A stretch of DNA of 37,085 nucleotides, taken from contig NZ_CADEGK010000018.1 in NCBI RefSeq assembly GCF_902826855.1, positions 1 to 37,085 on the forward strand. Reading direction: 5' to 3'. Below are positions 1 through 10,202 of the stretch, piece by piece. The notes beneath the pieces are model-generated. The model saw only the letters and a program-made list of their open reading frames with translations. It was not told where the DNA came from and ran no database searches. Source of the DNA: an uncultured Phenylobacterium sp. (GTDB lineage: Bacteria > Pseudomonadota > Alphaproteobacteria > Caulobacterales > Caulobacteraceae). The position numbers were made by a program, and so were the translations under genes. The first letter of the stretch is position 1. Every line of letters starts with the position of its first letter.

Positions 1-360
1 TCTTTCAAGCGCCAGGCGATGCGGGGGTCTGCGGTGACCGAGGAGGCCCGCAAGAAGCTGCTCGGGATGATTGCGCCGCTGACGGCGGCAGAGGTTCGCC
101 AGATTGCGGCGGGCGTTGCGACAGCGCTGCATCCGGAGCCGGGCTATCGGATCGATTGCCCGACCCTCATCGCCCACGGTGACCGAGACGACCTCGGCAA
201 CATCCGGAAGGTGGCAGGGCCCTGGGCGCGGCGCGATGGCGCCGTTGGGCCGGTGGTGATCGCCGCCGCCGGACACGTCGCCAACATGGACCGGCCCGAG
301 GCGTTCAACGATGTGATGATGGCGTTCCTGGAGGAGCACTATCCGATCGGCGCCCGGTAG
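1..360 (+). CDS. alpha/beta hydrolase, C-terminal part (cut by window start)
   Basis: The frame is open from the first base, so this is the 3' end of a longer gene; about 119 residues are visible. The segment PTLIAHGDRDD has the look of the strand and loop carrying the catalytic acid of an alpha/beta hydrolase, and AAAGHVANMDRPEAF carries the catalytic histidine followed by the usual xxxDRPxxF ending. The nucleophile serine must lie upstream of the window. Substrate cannot be told. A second, complete alpha/beta hydrolase begins 108 bases downstream on the same strand, so the two may be co-transcribed. The internal ATG at 19 is not a likely start because the fold needs the missing N-terminal half. 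Confidence 0.8.
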   Translation, partial: SFKRQAMRGSAVTEEARKKLLGMIAPLTAAEVRQIAAGVATALHPEPGYRIDCPTLIAHGDRDDLGNIRKVAGPWARRDGAVGPVVIAAAGHVANMDRPEAFNDVMMAFLEEHYPIGAR

Positions 361-468
361 GGGCGGTTCCTAGCCAGCAAAGCCTGGAATGGCGCCTCGC
401 CATACGGTTCGATAGGACAAGAGCCTTGAGAGGCCGCGACTGGCCCGCGCAAGGAGTTGGAGAGGACC

Positions 469-1299
469 ATGCCTCGCACGACCAACGGAGCGGTGGAGCT
501 CGAGTTCGAGGTCCTTGGTGACGACGGCGCCGAGGTGATCCTGCTGGTGAACGGACTGGGCGCGCAGATGACCCGGTGGCCCGGGCTGTCCGAGGCTCTG
601 GTAGAGCGGGGCTACCGGGTCGTGCGGTTCGACAATCGCGACGTCGGCCTCTCCACCTGGCCGCAGACGTCGTACACGCTGAGCGAGATGGCCTCGGACG
701 CCGTCGCGGTGCTGGACGCGGCGAACGTGCGCCGCGCGCATGTGGCCGGCGTTTCGCTTGGCGGGATGATCGCGCAGCGCCTGGCGATCGACTTCCCGGA
801 CCGCGTGCTGTCCCTGACGTCCATCATGTCGGCAACGGGCGCGGATCTCGGCCCGCTGTCGACACCGGAGGTCAACGCGGCCCTCGGCCAGCCCATGCCC
901 GATCCGAGAACCGACCTGGAAGGCTATCTGGCGGCTTCCGTCGAGCGCGCGCGGGTCATCGGAAGCCGCCGCAACGCCTTCACCGACGCGGAAATACGGG
1001 AGCGTGACCTGCTGGCGTTCCAGCGCGGTTACAACCCCGCGGGGTCGGTCAGGCAGCGCCAGGCGATCGCAGCGGACGGCGACAGGACGGAGGCGCTTGG
1101 CCGGCTCGAGATCCCGGTCGTCGTGCTGCATGGCGAGGACGATCCGCTGGTGGCCGTTGCCGCCGGGCGGGCCAGCGCCGAGGCCATTCCGGGCGCCGAG
1201 CTTCGCATCGTTCCGGGAATGGGACACGACGTGACGCCGCGCTTCTACGGCGAGTTCGTCGACGCCATCCTGGCCGCTGCCAGGAAGGTGAAGTCCTGA
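469..1299 (+). CDS. alpha/beta hydrolase
   Basis: Complete 276-residue alpha/beta hydrolase, a normal length for the family. The nucleophile elbow GVSLGG places the catalytic serine at residue 96. The acid is probably D225 in HGEDDPLV, and the histidine is H253 in GMGHDV. The oxyanion region LLVNGLG is near residues 25-31, and the segment RFDNRDVGLS resembles aromatic-compound and ester hydrolases (3-oxoadipate enol-lactonase or hydrolase-like proteins). The ATG at 469 is chosen because a GGAGAGG ribosome-binding sequence lies 6 bases upstream; a TTG at 457 is in frame but has a weaker signal. There is no signal peptide, so it is cytoplasmic. The substrate is unknown. The gene ends 10 bases from the convergent copB stop. 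Confidence 0.88.
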   Translation: MPRTTNGAVELEFEVLGDDGAEVILLVNGLGAQMTRWPGLSEALVERGYRVVRFDNRDVGLSTWPQTSYTLSEMASDAVAVLDAANVRRAHVAGVSLGGMIAQRLAIDFPDRVLSLTSIMSATGADLGPLSTPEVNAALGQPMPDPRTDLEGYLAASVERARVIGSRRNAFTDAEIRERDLLAFQRGYNPAGSVRQRQAIAADGDRTEALGRLEIPVVVLHGEDDPLVAVAAGRASAEAIPGAELRIVPGMGHDVTPRFYGEFVDAILAAARKVKS

Positions 1300-1309
1300 T
1301 GGCGTCCGT

Positions 1310-2260
1310 CTAGAACCGGCTGCGGATGCCCGCCACGAAGCGCAGGTCGCCGCGGTCCTCGCCGGCTGCGGTCAGCCAGCGGGCGGTGCGGCCGAAACTG
1401 CGTTCATAGTGCGCCCCGACATAGGGGGCGAACTCCGGTCGGACCTCGTAGCGCAGGCGGAGGCCCGCCTCTAGGCTGGAGAGGCCTGAGCCGATGCCGA
1501 GCTCCGGCGCGTCCTGGGCGGCGAGGTTCGCCTCGGCCCGCGGCTCCAGGATCAGCCGCTGGGTCAGGCGCAGATCGAGGGCGGCTTCCAGCCGGGCGGT
1601 GAGGTCACCCTTGTCGGACAAGAACAACGCCCCTTCCACCTCGAAGAGGTAGGGTGCGAGCCCCTCGACCCCCAGGGTCGCGTAGGTGCGTGGGCGAGGC
1701 TCGAAGTCCTGCCGAAGGCCGGCCTGCAGGTTGAACCAGGGACTGATCGCGTGGCTCGCGAGCGCGCGGAACTCCACGGTCTCGAGTGTGCCCGCGCCCT
1801 CGCCCTCGGAGCGCAGGAGGACGCGGTTGATGTCACCGCCGTAGGAGAGGTTCGCGTCCCAGGCGTAGCCGTCGGCGCCGGAGCCGGGCCGCACTTCGGC
1901 CCGCTCGATCATCACCTTGGCCCAGCGGATACCGCCGTGTTCGTGGCGGAGGACCTCTCGGGCGGCGTCCATGGCGGGGCGTCCGAAGTGGCGGTCGGCG
2001 TCGCGGTCGGTCGGCACGGGCGGCGCAGCGGTGGAGACGACGGGCGGCGACACGTGGCCGGCATGCGCATCAGGCGGGGCGGCTGGTTCAGCGGCCGGTG
2101 CGTGCGCGCCTTGATGGGCATGCGCATCGGGCGGGGCTGCCGGCTCAGCCGTTGGTGGGGGCGCGGCTTGCCGATGATGGGCGTGCGGATCGGCTGGCTG
2201 TGCGCTGGCTGGCAAGGCCAGCGCGAGCGCCGCGGCGGCGAGCATCACCGGACGTCTCAC
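1310..2260 (-). CDS. copB: copper resistance protein CopB (outer-membrane)
   Basis: A 316-residue protein with an N-terminal signal peptide (RRPVM followed by an alanine/leucine stretch, ASA/Q cleavage near residue 20). A histidine-rich linker follows with repeated AEPAAPPDAHA motifs, probably metal-binding. The C-terminal domain matches the CopB family (RHEHGG, AYDANLSYG-like segment, alternating beta-strand pattern). The last residue is phenylalanine, typical of outer-membrane beta barrels. CopB proteins are outer-membrane partners of the periplasmic oxidase CopA. The GTG start at 2260 overlaps the copA stop (GTGA) and gives a positively charged n-region; an ATG at 2245 is the alternative. 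It is the last gene of the leftward csoR-copA-copB unit. An open frame extends upstream to 3286, but there it is only a shadow of copA. Confidence 0.9.
   Translation of the reverse strand: MRRPVMLAAAALALALPASAQPADPHAHHRQAAPPPTAEPAAPPDAHAHQGAHAPAAEPAAPPDAHAGHVSPPVVSTAAPPVPTDRDADRHFGRPAMDAAREVLRHEHGGIRWAKVMIERAEVRPGSGADGYAWDANLSYGGDINRVLLRSEGEGAGTLETVEFRALASHAISPWFNLQAGLRQDFEPRPRTYATLGVEGLAPYLFEVEGALFLSDKGDLTARLEAALDLRLTQRLILEPRAEANLAAQDAPELGIGSGLSSLEAGLRLRYEVRPEFAPYVGAHYERSFGRTARWLTAAGEDRGDLRFVAGIRSRF
2064..2149. repeat. imperfect direct repeat in the His-rich linker of copB
   Basis: Two copies of a roughly 29-base sequence, at 2064-2092 and 2121-2149, differ at only a few positions. On the minus strand they encode the duplicated AEPAAPPDAHA segments of CopB. 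This is an internal duplication that lengthens the histidine-rich metal-binding linker. Confidence 0.75.
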
Positions 2261-3948
2261 GCCGCCGCTCCGTCGAGCGGACGCACGGTGAAGACGCGGA
2301 ACATGCCCGCGTGCATGTGCAGCAGCATGTGGCAGTGGAAGGCCCAGTCGCCGGGCGCGTCGGCGGTGAGGTCGAACGTGAGCTTGCCGCCGGGCATGAC
2401 GGTGACGGTATGCTTGCGCGGCTGGGCGGCCCTGCCATTCACCACCTCCATGAAGTGGCCATGCAGGTGGATCGGGTGGTTCATCATCGTGTCGTTGACC
2501 AGCGTGACGCGCACCCGTTCCCCGCGGCGGAAGGGGATGGGATCCACGACTTCGGAGAACTTCTCGCCGTCGAAGGACCACATGAACCGCTCCATGTTGC
2601 CCGTAAGATGGATTTCGAGCGCGCGCGTCGGAGTGGGCTGCGGGCCTGGCCGGAGCGCCTCGAGGTCGCGATAGACGAGCACCCGGTGCGGGACCTTCTC
2701 CAGCCCGGTGGGGCGGTCGCCGGTTCGGTCGAGCGGCATCGGGGCGATCATGTCCACACCCGGGCCGAGCTTGACCTGGGGCGCGTTCTTCGGGTCCCGC
2801 ATGGACATCGAATGACCGCCGCCGCCGCCGTGCCCGGCGTGACTCGACATGTCCATGCCCATGTCCCGCATCGACAACAGCGGGCGTTCCCGCAATGGCG
2901 GGGCCTGTGCGGTCATCCCCGGCCGCGGCGCGAGCGTGCCCCGGACCATTCCGGAGCGGTCGGCGGCCTCGGCGACGAAGGCGTAGGCACGGTCGGCCGG
3001 CTGCACGATCACGTCGTAGGTCTCGGCCGGCGAGATCTGGAACTCGTCGACCTCGACCGGCCGCACATCCTGGCCGTCCGCCTGGACGACGGTCATCGGC
3101 AAGCCCGGCAGGCGGATGTTGAAGATGCTCATCGACGCCGCGTTGACGACCCGCAGGCGCACACGCTCGTCCGGCTTGAACAGACCCGTCCAGTTCTCGT
3201 CCAGGCCATGCCCGTTGATCAGGAACCTGAAGACCGCGGCGCCGACATCCTGGATGTCGGTGGGATCCATCCGCATCCGCGCCCACTGCAGACGCTCCGC
3301 GAGCGGCTGGTCCACGCCGGCGAGCAGGCCCTGGATCGTCTGGCGCTGGCGGTTGAAGTCGCCGGCCTCCTGCTTCAGCCTCTCCAGGACCTCGTGCGGA
3401 TGCATGAAGCTGTAGTCGGAGAGCACGATCACGTGCTCGCGGTCGTAGGGCTGCGGCTCGGCGCCCGCGGGGTCGATGACCATGGGCGCGTAGAGCCCGG
3501 CCTGCTCCTGCATGCCCGAGTGGCTGTGGAACCAGTACGTTCCGGCCTGCCGGATCGGGAACTCATAGGTGAAGGTCTGGCCCGGCTTGATGCCGGGGAA
3601 GGACAGGCCGGGCACCCCGTCCATGTGGGACGGGACCAGCAGGCCGTGCCAGTGGATGGAGGTGTCCTCGGCAAGCCGGTTCGTCACCGCGATGCGGACA
3701 TCCTGGCCTTCCTTCAGGCGGATGAGCGGCCCAGGGACCGTGCCGTTCAGTGCGACGGCGTGGCCGGAGCGCGCCCCGATGCGGATCGGCGCATGGCCGA
3801 CTGTGAGCTGGATCCGCTCACCGGAGAGCGCGGCCGGGCGGGCGAGGCCGGGCGTCTGGCTCCGCGCCCAGGCGGGCAGGAGAGATGTAAAGGCTGCCCC
3901 GCCGGCGAGCGCGAGGAGCTGGCGGCGGTCCGGGCCAAAGGCGTGCAT
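2257..3948 (-). CDS. copA: periplasmic multicopper oxidase CopA
   Basis: A 563-residue multicopper oxidase of the CopA copper-resistance type. The N-terminus has a twin-arginine signal (DRRQLLALAGGAAF, residues 7-20), expected because the enzyme is exported folded with copper. All four copper-ligand clusters are present: HWHG (99-102), HSHSG (141-145), HPIHLHGH (491-498) and HCHMLLHMHAGM (538-549), the last holding the type 1 cysteine and an axial methionine. A Met/His-rich insert (MRDMGMDMSSHAGH and following, about 360-383) is typical of CopA and likely binds Cu(I). The role is periplasmic oxidation and sequestration of copper. It lies 53 bases downstream of csoR and overlaps copB by 4 bases. 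Note that the copper ATPase at 4351 is also often called CopA; here the symbol is the oxidase. Confidence 0.95.
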   Translation of the reverse strand: MHAFGPDRRQLLALAGGAAFTSLLPAWARSQTPGLARPAALSGERIQLTVGHAPIRIGARSGHAVALNGTVPGPLIRLKEGQDVRIAVTNRLAEDTSIHWHGLLVPSHMDGVPGLSFPGIKPGQTFTYEFPIRQAGTYWFHSHSGMQEQAGLYAPMVIDPAGAEPQPYDREHVIVLSDYSFMHPHEVLERLKQEAGDFNRQRQTIQGLLAGVDQPLAERLQWARMRMDPTDIQDVGAAVFRFLINGHGLDENWTGLFKPDERVRLRVVNAASMSIFNIRLPGLPMTVVQADGQDVRPVEVDEFQISPAETYDVIVQPADRAYAFVAEAADRSGMVRGTLAPRPGMTAQAPPLRERPLLSMRDMGMDMSSHAGHGGGGGHSMSMRDPKNAPQVKLGPGVDMIAPMPLDRTGDRPTGLEKVPHRVLVYRDLEALRPGPQPTPTRALEIHLTGNMERFMWSFDGEKFSEVVDPIPFRRGERVRVTLVNDTMMNHPIHLHGHFMEVVNGRAAQPRKHTVTVMPGGKLTFDLTADAPGDWAFHCHMLLHMHAGMFRVFTVRPLDGAAA

Positions 3949-4001
3949 CGTCGTGCCTGATCGCTAGAGGGGCCGCCGGAGCGGATGGGTCATGACCTGC
4001 A

Positions 4002-4274
4002 TCAACGCGCGCGGTCGAGCAGCTGGATCAGCTCCGCCGCCTTCTTCCGTTGCTCCTCCCTGTCACCGCTGACGATAGCGCTCTCGATGCAGTGGCCCAG
4101 GTGGTCGCGCAGCATCTCGGTCTCAACCTTGGCCAAAGCGGCCCGGACCGCCTGGATCTGGGTGAGCACGTCGATGCAGTAGCGGTCTTCCTCGATCATG
4201 CGGCCGATGCCGCGCACCTGGCCCTCGATACGGTTCAGGCGATTGAGGAGGCGGGGCTTGTCGGGACGGTCCAT
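4002..4274 (-). CDS. csoR: CsoR-family copper-sensing repressor
   Basis: A 90-residue all-helical DUF156 (CsoR/RcnR/FrmR) protein. The segment [24 protein letters not shown] is the family signature, with C33, H58 and C62. The spacings of 25 and 4 residues equal those of the Cu(I) site of Mycobacterium CsoR (C36-H61-C65), so copper is the best-supported inducer rather than nickel or formaldehyde. Such proteins bind DNA as tetramers and release it when Cu(I) binds. No ribosome-binding sequence precedes the ATG, and a promoter-like pair ends only a few bases upstream, so the mRNA may be leaderless. It is the first gene of the csoR-copA-copB unit and diverges from the copper ATPase; two inverted repeats between them are candidate operators. 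Confidence 0.93.
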   Translation of the reverse strand: MDRPDKPRLLNRLNRIEGQVRGIGRMIEEDRYCIDVLTQIQAVRAALAKVETEMLRDHLGHCIESAIVSGDREEQRKKAAELIQLLDRAR

Positions 4275-4283
4275 GGTAGTGTC

Positions 4284-4310
4284 GATATACCCTCATAGGG
4301 TAATTGTAAA
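4284..4310 (-). promoter_or_regulatory. candidate promoter for csoR-copA-copB
   Basis: Read on the minus strand, TTTACA (4310-4305) and TATATC (4289-4284) are separated by 15 bases, slightly short for a standard promoter. The expected start of transcription falls within a few bases of the csoR ATG at 4274. That agrees with the absence of a ribosome-binding site and suggests leaderless translation. Inferred from sequence only. Confidence 0.45.
4288..4302. promoter_or_regulatory. candidate CsoR operator 1
   Basis: A perfect inverted repeat, TACCCT-CAT-AGGGTA, with 6-base arms. It lies between the predicted -35 and -10 of the csoR promoter, 14 bases from the csoR start codon. Pseudo-palindromes with C-run/G-run cores flanked by TA are the type of site bound by CsoR-family proteins. 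Binding here would block csoR (autoregulation) and the downstream copA-copB. Confidence 0.7.
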
Positions 4311-4331
4311 TATGCCCCTGAGGGGTATATA
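4304..4331 (+). promoter_or_regulatory. candidate promoter for the copper ATPase
   Basis: TTGTAA (4304-4309) and TATATA (4326-4331) are spaced 16 bases apart, upstream of the ATPase start at 4351. The -35 occupies nearly the same bases as the -35 of the divergent csoR promoter, making a compact back-to-back control region. Operator 2 fills the spacer. The local AT-richness stands out sharply from the GC-rich surroundings. Confidence 0.5.
4311..4329. promoter_or_regulatory. candidate CsoR operator 2
   Basis: A near-perfect inverted repeat, TAT-G-CCCC-TGA-GGGG-T-ATA, with one mismatched pair. Its architecture matches operator 1 (a 3-base centre between C-run and G-run arms, TA-rich flanks). 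It occupies the -35/-10 spacer of the ATPase promoter, the expected position for repression. Confidence 0.7.
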
Positions 4332-4350
4332 TGTGTGGCAGGAGAATTCC

Positions 4351-6720
<2,370 letters not shown>

Positions 6721-6888
6721 CACCGCGTGCAGGCGAACCACGAGGCGGCACGCCGGACACTGGGCGAGCGGCTGCGACGCCCGTTGACCGGCTTTGCCAG
6801 ATGGCGTTCTTCTGCGCGCCGAACGGTCGGCGAACGGGGTGCGGCGGAACGCAGCCTGGGCCGAGCGCAGATGCCGGAGGAGCCCACC

Positions 6889-7437
6889 ATGACGACTGCT
6901 ATCCAGGACGTGCCGCTGAAGACCATCGATGGGCAGGCGGCCAGCCTCGGCGACTATTCCGGCAAGGTGTTGCTGGTGGTGAACGTCGCTTCCAAGTGCG
7001 GGCTGACGCCACAGTACGAAGGATTGGAGAAGCTCTACGAACGTTATCGCGACCGCGGGTTCGAGGTGTTGGGCTTCCCGGCCAATGACTTCCGCGAGCA
7101 GGAGCCCGGCAGCGACGCGGAGATCCAGAGCTTCTGCACCACGAACTTCGGCGTGAAATTCCCGATGTTCTCCAAGATCACCGTGACCGGCGCCGACAAG
7201 CACCCACTTTACGACGCCCTGACCCGCGCTGCCCCGAAGGCGCAGGCCAAGCCCGGCGAGGACTTCCGTGCGCGCCTGAAGGGCTTCGGGATCGACACGG
7301 CGCCAGAGCCTGAGGTGCTGTGGAACTTCGAGAAGTTCCTGGTGAACCGCGAGGGCAAGGTCGTGGGCCGCTTCGCCCCTGACGTGGCGCCCGACGACGC
7401 TCTCGTCGTGCAGGCGGTGGAGTCCGAGCTGGGCTGA
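6889..7437 (+). CDS. glutathione peroxidase family protein (Cys type)
   Basis: A 182-residue thiol peroxidase of the glutathione peroxidase family. The active-site segment NVASKCGLTPQYEGLEKLY has cysteine (C37) where animal enzymes have selenocysteine. The remaining catalytic tetrad is visible: Q71 in the FPANDFREQEPG motif with N66, and the WNFEKFLV motif near the C-terminus. It reduces hydrogen peroxide or organic hydroperoxides in the cytoplasm; bacterial members often use thioredoxin rather than glutathione. The ATG at 6889 has GGAGGAG 6 bases upstream, so the longer frame from 6727 is rejected. About 168 bases separate it from the ATPase. Its stop is 16 bases from the convergent E2-OsmC stop. 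Confidence 0.92.
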   Translation: MTTAIQDVPLKTIDGQAASLGDYSGKVLLVVNVASKCGLTPQYEGLEKLYERYRDRGFEVLGFPANDFREQEPGSDAEIQSFCTTNFGVKFPMFSKITVTGADKHPLYDALTRAAPKAQAKPGEDFRARLKGFGIDTAPEPEVLWNFEKFLVNREGKVVGRFAPDVAPDDALVVQAVESELG

Positions 7438-7453
7438 GGCGCGTTCGCGGCCG

Positions 7454-9223
7454 TCAATCCGCGGCTGGGTGAACGTCCAGGTCAATGGTGATCGGCAGGT
7501 CGGGTCGCAGCATGTCGTGCACCAGGCAGGTCGCCTTGGCGGGCGCCAGCAGCTTGCGCACGTCCACCTCCGGCGCGGAACTCCACGCCTCCAGGCGGAT
7601 GGCGGCGCCGGTCAGCTTGCCTTCGGGGTTCGCCGTCAGGTGCGCGCGGACCTCGCCGAGCGGGACCTTGCGACGTCTTGCGGCCAGCTTGAAGGCGATG
7701 ACCATGCAGGAGGCCAGCCCGCCCAGCACCAGGGTCACGGGATCGGGCCCGGCGTCTCGGCCGCCTACCGCGGCGGGCTCGTCGACGGTCCAGGCATGGC
7801 GGGCGCTGCGCACCTGGACCGCCAGGGCGTCAGCCTGAGAGCTGACACGCAGTTCGCGATCAGCCAACGCGGGAGCCGGCGGCGTCGCCGGTCCGGGCAG
7901 CAGCTCGGCCACCGTCTCCAGGCGGGTCTTCAGCGCGCGGGAGAACCGAGCGGCCGCCAGGCCGTCCACCACGCGGTGGTCGTAGGCGATGCTCAGGGTG
8001 GTCCGATAGCCGACCACGACCTGGCCGTCGCGGACGATCGGCCGCTCCTCCATGGCGCCCACGAACACCAGGATCGGCTCGTCGAGGTTCAGGACCGGGG
8101 TGCCGAAGGCGATGCCGTAGGCGCCCAGGTTGGAGATCGTCAGGCCGGCCCCGCCGACCTGGCCCCCGCTGAGGCGCCCTGATCGGGCGGCGGAGATCAG
8201 CTCGCGCGTCCTGGCGGCGATCTCACCAAGGTTCAGTTGGTCGGCGCCGCGCACCACCGGCACGGTCAGGCCGGCGTCGGTGGCGACAGCCAGGCCGATG
8301 GCCACCTCGCCCAGGGGAACCAGCCGATCGCCGGCGAAGCGGGCGTTCAGGGCGGGGAAGCGGGCCAGGCAGTCGGCCGCAGCCTTGATCAGCAGGTCAT
8401 TCAGCGTGCCGCGCCCGCCTGCCTCCCGTAGGGCGGTGGAGGCGCTTGCCAGCTGCGCGGCATCGACCTCGACCATCTGGACGATGTGCGGGGCCTGCGC
8501 CCAGGAGCGTGAGAGGCGGTCGGCCGCCACGCGCTGGAGCCGGGTCAAGGCGACGCCCGCCTCGGCGGCGGGGGCGGCGGCCACGGTCGCTTGCGGCGCC
8601 GGACGCGCTCGGGTCGCGGCGGCTTCGACGTCGGAGGCGACGATCAGGCCGTCTGTCCGGTGCGCCGCGACCTGGCCTAGGTCGACGTTCAGCGATTGCG
8701 CTACGGCGCGGGCCTTCGGCGAGGCCAGCGGACGGCCGGCGGCTGCCAGCGCCTTGACGTCGGCCGCCACGATCAGTCCGTCGGCGCGGTGGGCGGCCAC
8801 GCGCAGGAGGTCGACCCCCAGCCGGTGGGCGAGCGCCTTGGCCCTGGGCGAGGCCAACGGCCGGTCCGCCGATACGCCTGCCGGGGCGCCGGCGGCGGCC
8901 GCGGGCGCTGCCGGCTGAACCGCCGCCGCTCCAGCCGCGGGCCCATCCGTGGGCAGGGCGTAGGCGCCGCCCGTCTGCGCTTCGGCGCCCTCGCCGATCA
9001 TGGCGAACGGCTCACCGACCGGGATCTCGTCGCCGACGCCGGCCAGGTGGTGGATCACGCCCGACTTCGTGGCCTCGATCTCGAATGTCGCCTTGTCCGA
9101 CTCCACCGAGGCCACGGCCTGGCCCGCGCGCACTACCGTCCCGTCCGCCGCGAGCCACTCGGCGATGGCCCCATACTCCATCGCCTGCCCCAGCTTGGGC
9201 ATGATGAGCGGATGATCGGTCAC
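7454..9223 (-). CDS. 2-oxoacid dehydrogenase E2 acyltransferase fused to an OsmC-like domain
   Basis: A 589-residue multidomain protein. Residues 4-80 form a lipoyl domain with lipoyl-lysine K44 in ESDKATFE. Residues about 122-159 and 165-202 are two similar peripheral-subunit (E1/E3) binding domains (LASPRAKALAHRLGVDL and LASPKARAVAQSLNVDL). Residues about 223-445 are the acyltransferase core, with H416 and D420 in DHRVVDG. Residues about 455-589 match the OsmC/Ohr fold, with C506 in GGLASC and C566 in ATCLVHDML as the expected redox pair. The first parts form a standard E2, which moves the acyl group from E1 to CoA; the OsmC part is unusual. The gene starts in a 4-base ATGA overlap with E1-beta. 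The preferred 2-oxoacid is unknown. Confidence 0.9.
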   Translation of the reverse strand: MTDHPLIMPKLGQAMEYGAIAEWLAADGTVVRAGQAVASVESDKATFEIEATKSGVIHHLAGVGDEIPVGEPFAMIGEGAEAQTGGAYALPTDGPAAGAAAVQPAAPAAAAGAPAGVSADRPLASPRAKALAHRLGVDLLRVAAHRADGLIVAADVKALAAAGRPLASPKARAVAQSLNVDLGQVAAHRTDGLIVASDVEAAATRARPAPQATVAAAPAAEAGVALTRLQRVAADRLSRSWAQAPHIVQMVEVDAAQLASASTALREAGGRGTLNDLLIKAAADCLARFPALNARFAGDRLVPLGEVAIGLAVATDAGLTVPVVRGADQLNLGEIAARTRELISAARSGRLSGGQVGGAGLTISNLGAYGIAFGTPVLNLDEPILVFVGAMEERPIVRDGQVVVGYRTTLSIAYDHRVVDGLAAARFSRALKTRLETVAELLPGPATPPAPALADRELRVSSQADALAVQVRSARHAWTVDEPAAVGGRDAGPDPVTLVLGGLASCMVIAFKLAARRRKVPLGEVRAHLTANPEGKLTGAAIRLEAWSSAPEVDVRKLLAPAKATCLVHDMLRPDLPITIDLDVHPAAD

Positions 9224-10197
9224 GCCGCCATCTCGCGCACCGTGGCGACGATCTGGTCCACGGTGGGGATGATCCGGTTCACCAGGGCCGGTATGGACGA
9301 GATCGGAACGTCGGGGATGGCCAGGCGGCGGAAGGGCCGGTCCAGATAGGGCAGCGCCTCCTCGAACAGCCGGGCGCCGATCTCGGCCCCGACGCCGAGG
9401 CGCCGATAGCCCTCCTCGACCACCAGGCAGGCGCCGGTCTTCTTCACCGATGTGAGGATGGTGTCGAAGTCGAAGGGCGCGAGCGTACGCGGATCGATGA
9501 TCTCGACCTCGATGCCTTCCTCGGCCAGGGTCTCGGCCGCCTTCAGAGCGCGGTTCAGCATCATCTGCCAGGCCACGATGGTCACGTGTCGGCCCTCACG
9601 CCGGATGGCGGCCTTGCCGAACGGGATCAGCGGCGCGTCGTCATCGATCTCGCCGCGCTGCTGGTAGAGCCTGCGGTGCTCGAAGAACATCACGGGGTTG
9701 TCGGATTGGATCGCCTGTTTCAGCAGGCTCTTGGCGTCGGCCGGCGTCGAGGGCACGCAGCAGAGCAGGCCCGGCGAGTGCATGACGTAGGCCTCGGGGC
9801 AGGCCGAGTGCTCGGGGCCGGCGCCCGTCTCGCCTGAGGGCAGGCGCAGCACCATCGGCACCTTGAAGGCGCCGCCATGCATGAACCGCCACATGCCGGC
9901 CTTGAAGAACACCTCGTCCCCGGCGGTGATCAGGAAGTCGGCGAACTGGAGCTCGACCACGGGTCGCAGGCCCATGACCGCGGCGCCGACCCCGGCGCCC
10001 ACCAGCACGTTCTCCGAGATCGGCGAGTCGAACACGCGGTCGGCGCCGTACTTGGTCTGCAGGCCGCCGGTGATCTTGAAGATGCCGCCCCAGCGGCCGA
10101 CGTCGCAGCCGTAGATGATGACGTCCTCGTCCGCCTGAAGGGACTCGTCCAGCGCCTCGTTGAGCGCCTTGGCGTAGGTGATCGTGCGCATCGCCAT
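9220..10197 (-). CDS. 2-oxoacid dehydrogenase E1 component, beta subunit
   Basis: A 325-residue E1-beta of the pyruvate/acetoin/branched-chain type, the full usual length. Family segments include the N-terminal ITYAKALNEALDESLQ, SPISENVLVGAGVGAA, LQFADFLITAGDE, GAGPEHSACPEA and the C-terminal transketolase signature VEIIDPRTLAPFDFDTI. With E1-alpha it forms the thiamine-diphosphate decarboxylase. An AAGGAA ribosome-binding sequence sits in the 5-base gap after E1-alpha, and the stop overlaps the E2 start by 4 bases, so translation is coupled. Sequence alone does not separate pyruvate from acetoin or a branched-chain oxoacid as substrate. Confidence 0.93.
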   Translation of the reverse strand: MAMRTITYAKALNEALDESLQADEDVIIYGCDVGRWGGIFKITGGLQTKYGADRVFDSPISENVLVGAGVGAAVMGLRPVVELQFADFLITAGDEVFFKAGMWRFMHGGAFKVPMVLRLPSGETGAGPEHSACPEAYVMHSPGLLCCVPSTPADAKSLLKQAIQSDNPVMFFEHRRLYQQRGEIDDDAPLIPFGKAAIRREGRHVTIVAWQMMLNRALKAAETLAEEGIEVEIIDPRTLAPFDFDTILTSVKKTGACLVVEEGYRRLGVGAEIGARLFEEALPYLDRPFRRLAIPDVPISSIPALVNRIIPTVDQIVATVREMAA

Positions 10198-10202
10198 TTC
10201 CT

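Noticed and set aside
2261..3286. Upstream extension of the copB frame to a 658-residue protein
   Set aside because: The extra part lies antiparallel in phase to nothing useful: it is an out-of-frame reading of copA on the same strand with Arg/Pro-rich composition, and a signal peptide begins at the GTG at 2260.
2098..3960. Long plus-strand frame (620 codons) opposite copA
   Set aside because: High GC leaves antisense frames open; the product is Arg/His/Asp-rich with no domain, while copA on the other strand has all copper ligands.
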